The translations under genes were made by a program, and so were the position numbers. Positions 38,529 through 46,741 of a stretch of 64,000 nt of DNA are shown piece after piece. The first letter of the stretch is position 1. Each line of letters opens with the position of its first letter. Origin of the DNA: Dactylosporangium sp. AC04546 (GTDB lineage: Bacteria > Actinomycetota > Actinomycetes > Mycobacteriales > Micromonosporaceae); the NCBI RefSeq assembly GCF_022095675.1, contig NZ_JAHYSG010000059.1:12600-76599 (forward strand), given 5' to 3'. The notes under the pieces were generated by a model. The model was not told where the DNA came from. It saw nothing but the letters and a program-made list of their open reading frames with translations, and ran no database searches.

Positions 38529-40031
38529 TCAGTTCTCCAGGCCCTTCGGCACCGTGTACGGCTTCGGCGCCGGGATGTCGACCGGGCCGCCGGACTTGTC
38601 CACCTTGAAGTTGACCTTCGCGACCGCGTCGCTGCGCTGGCCGTGCAGCTCGAACACGACGGTGTCCTCGGTGTTGCCCGGGATCGTGTACTGGCCGACG
38701 GCACGGGCCGTGCCCTTCTGGTCGACCCGGAAGGCCGAGACGAGCTGCGGCTTGGCGCCCTTCGCCGTCCTGACGTAGACGTGGACCGCCTCGTTCGGGG
38801 CGAACTGGGTGGCGTAGAAGTTCACCATCGTGCCCGGCAGGCCGCCGTAGGCGTTGGTGCGGGCCTGCGGCGTGAACGGCAGGATCGTGAAGCCGCTGGA
38901 GACGGCCGCCCGGCTCTGCTCGCCGATGAACACGAGCGACTGCGAGCCCTTCAGCGCGTACGGCATGACCAGCCCGGCGCCCTTGAACCCGCCGGCGCCG
39001 TCGGTCTCGACGGCCATCACCGGCTGCCCGCCGGCCGAGTTGAGCCGCACGAGGACCCGCTCCCCCGGCGCGAAGCCGGAGCCCGAGAAGCTGATCTTCT
39101 GGGTCGCCTTCACGGCGTACGGCGCGAGCTTGATCGACGGGTACAGCCGCAGCACCTGGAACGGCGCGCTGGCCGCCGCGCCACTGGTCTTGCCCACGAC
39201 CACCAGACTCGTCTGGCCGACCGCCGTCACACCGACCTTGATCGGCGTCTTACCCACCGCACCATCCTCGTCGGCGGTCAGGGTGAGGTTCGGCGTGCCG
39301 TTGATCCGGCCCCAGAACACGTTGAGCTGCTCGCCCGGGGAGAACCCCTTCGCGGTGAGGTTGATCGTGTCGCCCGGCTTGCCGACGACGGCCGACAGCG
39401 TCGCCTGACCGGCGCCCTGGGCGACGGCCGCGTCGGCCTTGGCCACCTTGTCGCTGCCGCGGGCCTGCGCGGTCACCTCCAGCACCGGCGTCGTCATCTT
39501 GTTCGGGAAGGGGAAGTTCAGGGTGAAGACCCCGTACTTGCCGGCCTTCGCGGTGCCGACCTGCTTCGGCTGGTCAGCGGCCGCCGTCGCCTTGCCCTTC
39601 TTCGGCTTCGGGGCGGCGTCCGCCTGCGGCCCGAGGTACACGTCGACCATCGAGCCCTGGTCGAAGCCGTTGCCCGACACGGTGACCGTGCCACCCAGGC
39701 GCACCAGGCCCGGGTTGAGCGTGATCATCGGCGTGTCGCCGCCGTGCACGAGCACGCCGTTGAGGTCGATCGTCGGCGGTGGCGGCGCCTTGGTCTGCGG
39801 CGTCTCCGGCGTCGGCTCGCTGCCGAACTTCGGCAGCCCCGGCGCCTCGATGCCCATCGCCGGCAGCACCGAACGGCCCACCATGAGCAGCAGGAACGCG
39901 GCCGCGGCGGCCAGCAGGAGCCGGCGTGGCGATATCTTGATCTTGCGACGTCTCAGCGACTTCTTCCGGCGGTTGGCCGGATTCGTACGTGCGGTCGCCG
40001 GAGCCGCCCGGCGGCGTTTCAGGGTCTGCAT
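38529..40031 (-). CDS. Membrane-anchored protein with repeated IPT/Ig-like modules
   Basis: 500 residues. Very basic N-terminus (RRKKSLRRRKIKISPRR), one membrane segment at about 38-58, Pro/Thr-rich linker, then four or more beta-rich repeats, each with a GxGFxxGxxVxVYxG-like hairpin: GNGFDQGSMVDVYLG, AKGFSPGEQLNVFWG, GSGFAPGERVLVRLN and ATQFAPNEAVHVYVR. Such modules bind sugar or protein. It is likely a surface adaptor for the polysaccharide made by the two upstream transferases. No family name can be given with confidence. Confidence 0.75.
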   Translation of the reverse strand: MQTLKRRRAAPATARTNPANRRKKSLRRRKIKISPRRLLLAAAAAFLLLMVGRSVLPAMGIEAPGLPKFGSEPTPETPQTKAPPPPTIDLNGVLVHGGDTPMITLNPGLVRLGGTVTVSGNGFDQGSMVDVYLGPQADAAPKPKKGKATAAADQPKQVGTAKAGKYGVFTLNFPFPNKMTTPVLEVTAQARGSDKVAKADAAVAQGAGQATLSAVVGKPGDTINLTAKGFSPGEQLNVFWGRINGTPNLTLTADEDGAVGKTPIKVGVTAVGQTSLVVVGKTSGAAASAPFQVLRLYPSIKLAPYAVKATQKISFSGSGFAPGERVLVRLNSAGGQPVMAVETDGAGGFKGAGLVMPYALKGSQSLVFIGEQSRAAVSSGFTILPFTPQARTNAYGGLPGTMVNFYATQFAPNEAVHVYVRTAKGAKPQLVSAFRVDQKGTARAVGQYTIPGNTEDTVVFELHGQRSDAVAKVNFKVDKSGGPVDIPAPKPYTVPKGLEN

Positions 40032-40048
40032 CCTTCACTCCCGGCAAC

Positions 40049-41662
40049 TCACGATGAGGTTGCTCCGATCTTGATGATGGACAGCGAGACATCACCCCGG
40101 GTCGCCTCCCACACGGTCTGCCCGTGCTGGTCGATCGCCTCGATGATCCAGGTCTCGCCACCCCGCTCGAGTGCGTCGCGCATCTTGTTGGACATCACGA
40201 CGTAGTCGATGTTCTCCCAGCTCATGTGGAAGATCTTGTCGCGCACGTCCGGGTCGGACGTGGCCTTGTAGTGCGAGTGGGCGTACTTGTACGGCGGGTC
40301 GTTGTCGTGCAGCGCGACCCAGATGTCGTCGTCGATGATGAGCTTCGCGCTCGTCGGGATGTTCGCCTTGATCCACGCCACCTGCTCCTCCTGGAGGCGG
40401 GTGAGCGGCAGGCGGTACGCGTCGCTGAACTCCAGTTGGCCCTTGGTGTTGTACTTCACGAGAAACCCGCCCGGCATGACCAGCACCGGCACGAGCAGGC
40501 AGGCGACGAGCACCGACGCGCCGGACTGCTTGGTGCGCCGGGTGAGCCAGCCGAAGAACATGCCGAGGTTCAGGGCGAACAGCGGGATCATCGGCGCGAT
40601 GTAGAAGTCGAGCAGGGCGCTGCGGGTCAGGTAGAACCCGTAGCCGGCGGCCATCAGCGCCATGGCGAGCATCGGCGGGCGGAGGCGCTTGTTGTTCCGG
40701 CCCGCGAACAGGCACAGCAGGGTCACCGCCACGCCCGCGATGAGGATGTACTTGTCCTTGAACAGCCAGCTCTGCTGCAACAGGTAGGAGAACGAGAGGC
40801 CGGTGCTCGTGTTCGAGTTGCGGTGCAGCTGCCACCAGACGGTGTACAGCAGGGACACGTGGTCGCCCGGGGTGGTGGACTCCAGGTTGAAGTTGAAGTT
40901 CTGCGGGAACAGCTCGTTCTTGATCTGGGCGAACAGCAGGTAGGCCACCACCGGCGCGAGCATGGAGAACCACCAGAAGCTGACCCCGAAGCGCCGGTTC
41001 GCCTGCTCCTTCACCGTGCGGTGCAGCAGGTAGGCGCAGCCCGGCAGCAGGAACAGCGCGTTCTCCTTGGTCACCAGCGAGAGACCGAAGCAGACCCCGG
41101 CGCCCATCGCGGTGACGATCCGCCCGTCCTTGCGGGCCAGCAGGTACAGGCCGAGCAGGATCCAGAACATCATGAGGTTGTCCAGCAGGACCTGGCGCTG
41201 GTAGTACACCCCGAGCGGGGACAGGTTGTAGACGAACGTGGCCAGGAACGCGGCCGGCTTGCTGCCGCTGAAGCGCCGGACGACCTCGAACATCAGGAAC
41301 ACCGACGCCAGGTGCACGATGAGCATCAGCGCGCGGCCGGTGTTGAGGGCGTTGCCGAAAGCGTCGAACCCGCCGGGCAGGACGCTGACCCAGCCGGCGA
41401 TCGCCAGCCAGCCCATCGGCGCGTGGTCGTAGAAGTAGGTGTACGGCGAGAGCTTCGCCATGCGCAGGACGGCCCACGCCTGCTCCATGTAGATGCCCTC
41501 GTCGGTGAGGTACAGCGGGTAGCGGAACATGTTCCAGCCATGGCTGACCAGGCCGATGAGCATGCTCAGCAGCACCAGCCAGCGGCCGCCGGCACCCAGC
41601 GGGTCCTTCCGCGGCTGCTTGACGACCGGCGATGCGGTACGGGTGAGGACGTCAGCCGACAT
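40049..41662 (-). CDS. GT39/PMT-like polytopic glycosyltransferase
   Basis: 537 residues with about ten membrane segments. The first external loop carries YLTDEGIYMEQAW, with the DE pair typical of GT-C enzymes such as protein O-mannosyltransferase and ArnT-like transferases, followed by DHAPMGW, which matches the second conserved acidic motif. It transfers a sugar from a polyprenyl phosphate donor on the outer face of the membrane. The C-terminal domain (about 420-537) is soluble. Overlaps the GT2 gene by 11 bases. Confidence 0.82.
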   Translation of the reverse strand: MSADVLTRTASPVVKQPRKDPLGAGGRWLVLLSMLIGLVSHGWNMFRYPLYLTDEGIYMEQAWAVLRMAKLSPYTYFYDHAPMGWLAIAGWVSVLPGGFDAFGNALNTGRALMLIVHLASVFLMFEVVRRFSGSKPAAFLATFVYNLSPLGVYYQRQVLLDNLMMFWILLGLYLLARKDGRIVTAMGAGVCFGLSLVTKENALFLLPGCAYLLHRTVKEQANRRFGVSFWWFSMLAPVVAYLLFAQIKNELFPQNFNFNLESTTPGDHVSLLYTVWWQLHRNSNTSTGLSFSYLLQQSWLFKDKYILIAGVAVTLLCLFAGRNNKRLRPPMLAMALMAAGYGFYLTRSALLDFYIAPMIPLFALNLGMFFGWLTRRTKQSGASVLVACLLVPVLVMPGGFLVKYNTKGQLEFSDAYRLPLTRLQEEQVAWIKANIPTSAKLIIDDDIWVALHDNDPPYKYAHSHYKATSDPDVRDKIFHMSWENIDYVVMSNKMRDALERGGETWIIEAIDQHGQTVWEATRGDVSLSIIKIGATSS

Positions 41663-42953
41663 TGCTCAGCTCCGGGGCCTCGGTACGGTGGGCGCCCACA
41701 TGGGCGGTCTTCTCCCAGTTGGTGGCGCCGCGCATCTGCCGCCACAGGGCGCGGGCGGCCGCATACGACAGCACCATCTGGTACGGGAACCAGCCGATCG
41801 CCATCTTCACGACGGTGCTGGGGCCGGCCTTGAGCCCGTGCGCGCCGGTGAACTCGTAGAGCCCGACGACGGACATCATGAAGTGCGCGCCGAGCAGCAG
41901 CACCGGCAGCCAGGACAGCATCGCCACCGGGACCGGCACGCTCAGCACGAACGCGTTGAGCAGGGCCACCGGCAGGTAGATGCCGAGCATCGCCTGCACG
42001 TGCGGGAAGGCGAGGGTGTACCAGGCCAGGAACTTCTGCCGCCGGTTGGGCATCTGCTTCCAGGTGCCCTTGCCCAGCGTCTGCATGAAGCCCTGGCACC
42101 ACCGGGTCCGCTGCTTGATGAAGCTCTGCAGCGTCGGTGGCGTCTCCTCCTTGGTCACGTAGCGGTCGTCGTAGACCACCCGCACCTTCTCGCCCATGCA
42201 GGAGACGCGCAGGCCGATGTCGGCGTCCTCGGTCAGGTTGGTCTCGTCCCAGCCGCCGAGACGCTCGATGAGCTCCCGCTGGAAGAAGACCGTGTTGCCG
42301 CCGAGCGTGATGGCGCCGTTCTTGGCGTGGTAGTGCAGCCGGCTCTTGAACCAGAAGAAGTACTCCAGCACGTTGAACGTCGAGTACCAGTTGGAGTCGA
42401 AGTTCATCAGCTGCACGCCGGACTGCACGACGGACACCTGCTCGGTGACCATGATGGTGTTGACGATGTCGAACAGCTCGGGCTGGACCTCGTCCTCGGC
42501 GTCGAAGATGGCCACCACGTCGTTCGTGGCGTACCGCAGCGCCGTGTTCAGCCCGTGCGGCTTGTTGATCGGGCCGTCGTCGAAGACGACCACGTCGACG
42601 TTGCCGCGCCCGGCCGCACGCAGCCGGGAGATCTGGATCTGCGCCTGCTCGATCGTGCCGACGTCGTCCGCCGAGCAGACCACGAGGATCTGCACGAGGT
42701 GCGGCGGGTAGTCAGCGGACGCGGCGCGGGCGATGGTGGCTTGGATGACCTCCTCCTCGTGGCGCGCCGGGAGGATGGCGGTGAAGGAGAGTTGTGGCGT
42801 AACACGTTGATCGGGCACCCGCGCGTGCGCGTCCGCCTCGGGCTGGTCCCACGTGTAGATCATGAGATACAGCGCGTGCGCCGCCTGCACTGTCAGCAGC
42901 AATGAGATCAGGGTGACGCCGGTCAACACCACTTGCTCCATCGCTGCGTTCAC
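41652..42953 (-). CDS. GT2 processive polysaccharide synthase-like glycosyltransferase
   Basis: 433 residues. One membrane segment at the N-terminus (about 8-33), a cytosolic GT-A domain with ILPARHEEE, the DxD-type FDAEDE, NLTEDADIGLR (TED motif) and QRTRWCQG (QxxRW motif), then three to four C-terminal membrane segments. The combination TED plus QxxRW marks processive enzymes such as cellulose, hyaluronan and poly-GlcNAc synthases. The product here is unknown; a beta-glucan is plausible because a GH5 glucanase is nearby. Confidence 0.88.
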   Translation of the reverse strand: MNAAMEQVVLTGVTLISLLLTVQAAHALYLMIYTWDQPEADAHARVPDQRVTPQLSFTAILPARHEEEVIQATIARAASADYPPHLVQILVVCSADDVGTIEQAQIQISRLRAAGRGNVDVVVFDDGPINKPHGLNTALRYATNDVVAIFDAEDEVQPELFDIVNTIMVTEQVSVVQSGVQLMNFDSNWYSTFNVLEYFFWFKSRLHYHAKNGAITLGGNTVFFQRELIERLGGWDETNLTEDADIGLRVSCMGEKVRVVYDDRYVTKEETPPTLQSFIKQRTRWCQGFMQTLGKGTWKQMPNRRQKFLAWYTLAFPHVQAMLGIYLPVALLNAFVLSVPVPVAMLSWLPVLLLGAHFMMSVVGLYEFTGAHGLKAGPSTVVKMAIGWFPYQMVLSYAAARALWRQMRGATNWEKTAHVGAHRTEAPELSNVG

Positions 42954-43323
42954 TCCAAATCCACTTCGAGCTGACGGCGAAGTTCACCGCGAAGCCGGCA
43001 CCGATGCCGACCAGATTGGCGGGGAGGTAATGCATGCCCAGCCCGACCAGAAGCTGGACCACGATGACGTTGACCGGCAGCGCGGCGAGGCCGGCCAGAC
43101 TGAAGTAGGCGAAGCGCTGCAGCGAGAGGCTGCGGCGTCGGAAGGTCCACAGTTCATGCAGGATGTAGTTGGAGACGAGGGCGATCTCGACGGCCGCGAC
43201 CGTCGCGGGCAGGAGGGCCAGCCCGAGCAGGCCGTGCAGCACGAGCAGGGCGACGTTGTTCACGACGACACCGCTGACTCCCACGAGGGAGAACCGGCTG
43301 AGCCGGCGCAAGGAGTGCGTCAC
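42712..43323 (-). CDS. GtrA-family membrane protein with an overlapping C-terminal extension
   Basis: 203 residues from GTG 43323 (GGGAG upstream). The GtrA domain, four membrane segments ending in NFAVSSKWIW, covers residues 1-125. GtrA proteins help to translocate polyprenyl-linked sugars. The domain ends at about 42950, exactly where the GT2 gene starts, yet the frame runs on for 80 low-complexity residues over the GT2 coding region. A TGA overlapping the GT2 GTG lies one base out of frame, so the extension may come from a single-base change or sequence error. Confidence 0.7.
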   Translation of the reverse strand: MTHSLRRLSRFSLVGVSGVVVNNVALLVLHGLLGLALLPATVAAVEIALVSNYILHELWTFRRRSLSLQRFAYFSLAGLAALPVNVIVVQLLVGLGMHYLPANLVGIGAGFAVNFAVSSKWIWSERSDGASGVDRRHPDLIAADSAGGARAVSHDLHVGPARGGRARAGARSTCYATTLLHRHPPGAPRGGGHPSHHRPRRVR

Positions 43324-43471
43324 GCTCCCAACCGTGCCGACCTGGCGGCCCCCGGGGCATCCCGCCACGGTCCGGCGGTGATCCACACCTTCGGTCTCCC
43401 CCAATCGGCGTAGTCCACCTGGTGCCCAGTGCGTGGTGATTCGCCCGATTCTCCGGGTATAGCCCTGCGCG
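43324..43471. promoter_or_regulatory. Divergent promoter region between gtrA and system B regulator
   Basis: 148 bases between two divergent operons. AT content rises near 43430-43460 (GGTGATTCGCCCGATTCTCCGG is typical), but no clear boxes or palindromes are seen. Confidence 0.3.
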
Positions 43472-44119
43472 ATGAGTATCAGGATCTTGATCGCCGACGA
43501 CCACGCGATGGTCCGCGAGGGCCTGCGCAGCTTCCTGTCGCTGAGCGCCGACCTGGAGACGGTCGGCGCCGCCGCCGACGGGCGGGAGGCCGTGACGCTG
43601 ACCCACGAGCTGCGCCCCGACATCGTGCTCATGGACCTGTTGATGCCGGGCCTCGACGGCATCAGCGCGACCACAGTCATCCGCCGGGAGTTGCCGAGCG
43701 TGGAGGTGGTGGCGCTCAGCGGGTACCTCGAGCCGCAGCTCATCGCCGACGCCCTGCACGCCGGCGCGGTGGGCTACCTGCTCAAGGACACCGACGCCGA
43801 GGAGCTGCACCGGGCGGTCCGGGCGGCGGCGGCCGGCCAGGTGCAGCTGTCGCCTGCCGTGGCGGCCCGCCTGGTGCGCGACGTCCACGTGCCGACCACC
43901 CCGCCCCAGCTCACCCGGCGCGAGGAGGAGGTGCTGATCCTGCTGGCCCGCGGGCGGGCGAACGGCCAGATCGCCCGCGAGCTGCACATCGCGCCGCAGA
44001 CGGTGAAGACCCACGTGAGCAACATCCTGTCCAAGCTCAACGCGGAGAGCCGCACCCAGGCGGCGCTCTACGCGATGCGGGTGGGGCTGGTCCCCGTGCA
44101 TGCGGCGGCCCCGAGTTGA
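43472..44119 (+). CDS. NarL/LuxR-family response regulator (system B)
   Basis: 215 residues. Receiver with [13 protein letters not shown], phosphoacceptor Asp in [13 protein letters not shown] and GYLLKDTDA; LuxR-type [43 protein letters not shown]. The stop overlaps the TTG start of the kinase (TTGA). First gene of a run that continues into the ferredoxin-reductase and P450 genes. Confidence 0.92.
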   Translation: MSIRILIADDHAMVREGLRSFLSLSADLETVGAAADGREAVTLTHELRPDIVLMDLLMPGLDGISATTVIRRELPSVEVVALSGYLEPQLIADALHAGAVGYLLKDTDAEELHRAVRAAAAGQVQLSPAVAARLVRDVHVPTTPPQLTRREEEVLILLARGRANGQIARELHIAPQTVKTHVSNILSKLNAESRTQAALYAMRVGLVPVHAAAPS

Positions 44120-45021
44120 GCGCCGCGCTCGACGGCCTGTGCGCGCTGGCCCGCGACCTGACCCGGGCCCGGTCGGCGCACGTGCTCGACGCCACCCCGG
44201 CGATCGTCGCGTCGGCCGGCCCGTCGGTCGACGTCGACCTCGACCTGGCCGCGCGCATCCTGCACCGCGGCCTCCCGGCCGCCGTCCAGCGCACGCTCTA
44301 CGTCCCCGCCGAGCCCGGCCTGCTGGTCGTGGTCGGACGGCGGCGGGCGCCGCGGCCGCGGGAGGTGGCGCCGTTCGGGCCGCTCGCGCGGACGCTGCTC
44401 GCCGAGTGCGCCGGCCCGGTCCGCGAGCGCGAGCGGCTGGCCCGCGACCTGCACGACTCGGTCGTGCAGACGCTCTACGGGATCAGCCTCGGCGCCGGCA
44501 CCGCGGCCGAGCTCATGCACGGCAACCCGGACCACGCGCAGGAGTCGCTCGCCTGGATCCAGGAGACGGCCGCGGCCGGCCTCACCGACCTGCGCGGCAT
44601 CATCCTGCGGCTGCGGCCCGAGACGCTCGTCGGCGCCGGGCTCGCGACCGCGCTCAAGGGGCTGTTCGAGACCCTGCACGCCGTGCCCGGCCGCGACGGC
44701 TGGGGCCTGCAGCTCGACGCCGACCCGGTGGTCAGCCCCGAGGTGGAGGAGACGCTGTACCGCATCGCGCTGGAGGCCCTGGGCAACGCCGCCCGGCACG
44801 CCAGCGCCTCGCAGGTGACCCTGCGGCTGGCCGGCGACGACCACCAGGTGGTCCTGGAGGTGGTCGACGACGGGGTGGGGTTCGTCCTCGACGGGCCGCA
44901 CCCGGGGCGGCTCGGCGTGCGCTCGATGCACGAGCGGGCCGCGCTCGTCGGCGGCCGGCTGGAGATCGACACCGCCCCGGGCGCCGGCACGGTGGTGCGG
45001 GCAGCCCTCCCGGCCGGGTGA
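44116..45021 (+). CDS. Cytosolic sensor histidine kinase (system B)
   Basis: 301 residues from TTG 44116, which overlaps the regulator stop. The first 110 residues form a small sensor segment (possibly GAF-like) with no membrane helix. HisKA_3 follows with ERERLARDLHDSVVQTLYG (phosphorylated His), then N box EALGNAARHASA and G box EVVDDGVGF. A soluble kinase that would sense an internal or diffusible signal. The gap to the next gene is 34 bases. Confidence 0.88.
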   Translation: MSAALDGLCALARDLTRARSAHVLDATPAIVASAGPSVDVDLDLAARILHRGLPAAVQRTLYVPAEPGLLVVVGRRRAPRPREVAPFGPLARTLLAECAGPVRERERLARDLHDSVVQTLYGISLGAGTAAELMHGNPDHAQESLAWIQETAAAGLTDLRGIILRLRPETLVGAGLATALKGLFETLHAVPGRDGWGLQLDADPVVSPEVEETLYRIALEALGNAARHASASQVTLRLAGDDHQVVLEVVDDGVGFVLDGPHPGRLGVRSMHERAALVGGRLEIDTAPGAGTVVRAALPAG

Positions 45022-45055
45022 CCCCGGCGGGCCACCCAGGCGCGACCTTGGACGC

Positions 45056-46741
45056 ATGCGCGTGGTTGTCGACCTCACCAAGTGCCAGGGGTACGCGCAG
45101 TGCGCCTTCCTGGCCCCGGCCGCCTTCCAGATGCAGGGTGACGAGGCTCTGCTCTACGACCCGGAACCGTCCGAGGAGCAGCGCGACAAGGTGCGCCGCG
45201 CCGCGGCCGCCTGCCCCGTGCAGGCCATCCAGATCGACCGGCTCGCCATCCAGGACATGCCGCGGGTCGCCACGGCCGCCGCGAACGCGGCCCGGATCGT
45301 CGTCGTGGGCGCGTCGCTCGCCGGGCTGCGGGCCGCCGAGGCGCTGCGGGAGGAGGGCTTCCACGGCTCGCTCACGATGATCGACAACGAGTCCTACGAG
45401 CCTTACGACCGGCCGCCGCTGTCGAAGCAGGCGCTGAGCGGGCGGGTACCGCCCGACGGCACCGCGCTGCCGCACCGGGCCGACCTCGACGCGCGCTGGC
45501 GGCTCGGTGTGCAGGCGATCGGGCTGGAGCTGGCCGACCGCCGGGTGCACCTGTCCGACGGCTCGGCGGTGCCGTTCGACCGGCTGCTCATCGCGACCGG
45601 CGTGCGGGCCCGCCCGTGGCCGGACCCGACCGAGGCGGCCCTCGAGGGGATGTTCGTGCTGCGCACCCGCGACGACGCGCTGCGGCTGCAGCGGCGGCTC
45701 ATGGCGCTGCCGTCGGCGTTCGGCCCGCCGATGGTCAACGCCGGGCCGGCACCGGACGCCAGCGCCCACATCCGCGGGGAGCGGGCCTCGGCGATCGGCG
45801 GTGAGCGGCCCGGCCGGGTGCTCGTCGTCGGGGCCGGCTTCACCGGGTCGGAGGTCGCCTCGACCTGCCGCCAGCTCGGGCTCGACGTCACCGTCGCCGA
45901 GGCCGGGCCGACCCCGCTCGCCGGGGCGCTCGGCGGGGTGATCGGCGCGGTCGCCGCCGAGATCCAGATGGAGCACGGGGTCGACCTGCGCTGCGGTACC
46001 ACCGTCCTGGCCATCGAGGGCGACGCGGAGGGGCGGGTCCACCGGGCGCACTTCTCCGACGGCACCAGCCAGACGGTCGACGTCGTGGTGGCCGCGCTCG
46101 GCGGCATCCGCAACGTCGAGTGGCTGCGCGACTCGGGCCTGGCCGTCGGGCCGTGGGGCGTGGCCTGCGACGCCGGCTGCCGGGCGTTCGACGTCAACGG
46201 CCTGGTGACCGACGACATCTTCGTGGCCGGGGACGTCGCCCGGGCCCCGAACGCCATGTTCGGCTACCAGTTCCTGGCCCTGGAGCACTGGGCGAACGCG
46301 GTCGCCCAGGCCGAGGTCGCCGCGCACAACATGGTCAGCGACGAGTCGGACCGCTGGCCGCACCTGCACATGCCGCAGTTCTGGTCGCTGCAGTTCGGCA
46401 ACAACATCAAGTCCGTCGGCGTGCCGACCTTCGCCGACCAGGTGGTCATCACCCAGGGCTCGGTAGCCGACCGGCGGTTCGCGGCCGCGTACGGGTACAA
46501 GGGCCGGCTCACCGGCGCGGTCACCTTCAACCACGCGAAGTGGCTGCCCTTCTACGAGCGGCTCATCGAGCAGGCGGCGCCGTTCCCGCCCCGGTTCGAC
46601 ACGGTCGACCAGCCCGACGACATGCTGCCGGTCCCGGCGGCGGTGCCCGACCCGACCTTCCTGGCCCGCGACGCGACCGTCGTGGTGACCGGCCATGACC
46701 CGAGCGAGCGCCACGCCACCCTGCTGCGGAGGACATCGTGA
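45056..46741 (+). CDS. Fused [3Fe-4S] ferredoxin and FAD-dependent ferredoxin reductase
   Basis: 561 residues. Residues 1-65 are a ferredoxin with Cys10, Cys16 and Cys53 (CQGYAQC ... CP); Tyr at position 13 in place of the usual fourth Cys predicts a [3Fe-4S] cluster, as in P450-partner ferredoxins. Residues about 80-470 are an oxidoreductase with VVVGASLAGLRAAEAL (FAD), VLVVGAGFTGSEVA (NAD(P)H) and IFVAGDVARAPN; a C-terminal reductase domain follows. The insert at about residues 220-258 is unusual. GTGA overlap with the P450 gene shows it is the electron donor to that enzyme. Confidence 0.9.
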   Translation: MRVVVDLTKCQGYAQCAFLAPAAFQMQGDEALLYDPEPSEEQRDKVRRAAAACPVQAIQIDRLAIQDMPRVATAAANAARIVVVGASLAGLRAAEALREEGFHGSLTMIDNESYEPYDRPPLSKQALSGRVPPDGTALPHRADLDARWRLGVQAIGLELADRRVHLSDGSAVPFDRLLIATGVRARPWPDPTEAALEGMFVLRTRDDALRLQRRLMALPSAFGPPMVNAGPAPDASAHIRGERASAIGGERPGRVLVVGAGFTGSEVASTCRQLGLDVTVAEAGPTPLAGALGGVIGAVAAEIQMEHGVDLRCGTTVLAIEGDAEGRVHRAHFSDGTSQTVDVVVAALGGIRNVEWLRDSGLAVGPWGVACDAGCRAFDVNGLVTDDIFVAGDVARAPNAMFGYQFLALEHWANAVAQAEVAAHNMVSDESDRWPHLHMPQFWSLQFGNNIKSVGVPTFADQVVITQGSVADRRFAAAYGYKGRLTGAVTFNHAKWLPFYERLIEQAAPFPPRFDTVDQPDDMLPVPAAVPDPTFLARDATVVVTGHDPSERHATLLRRTS

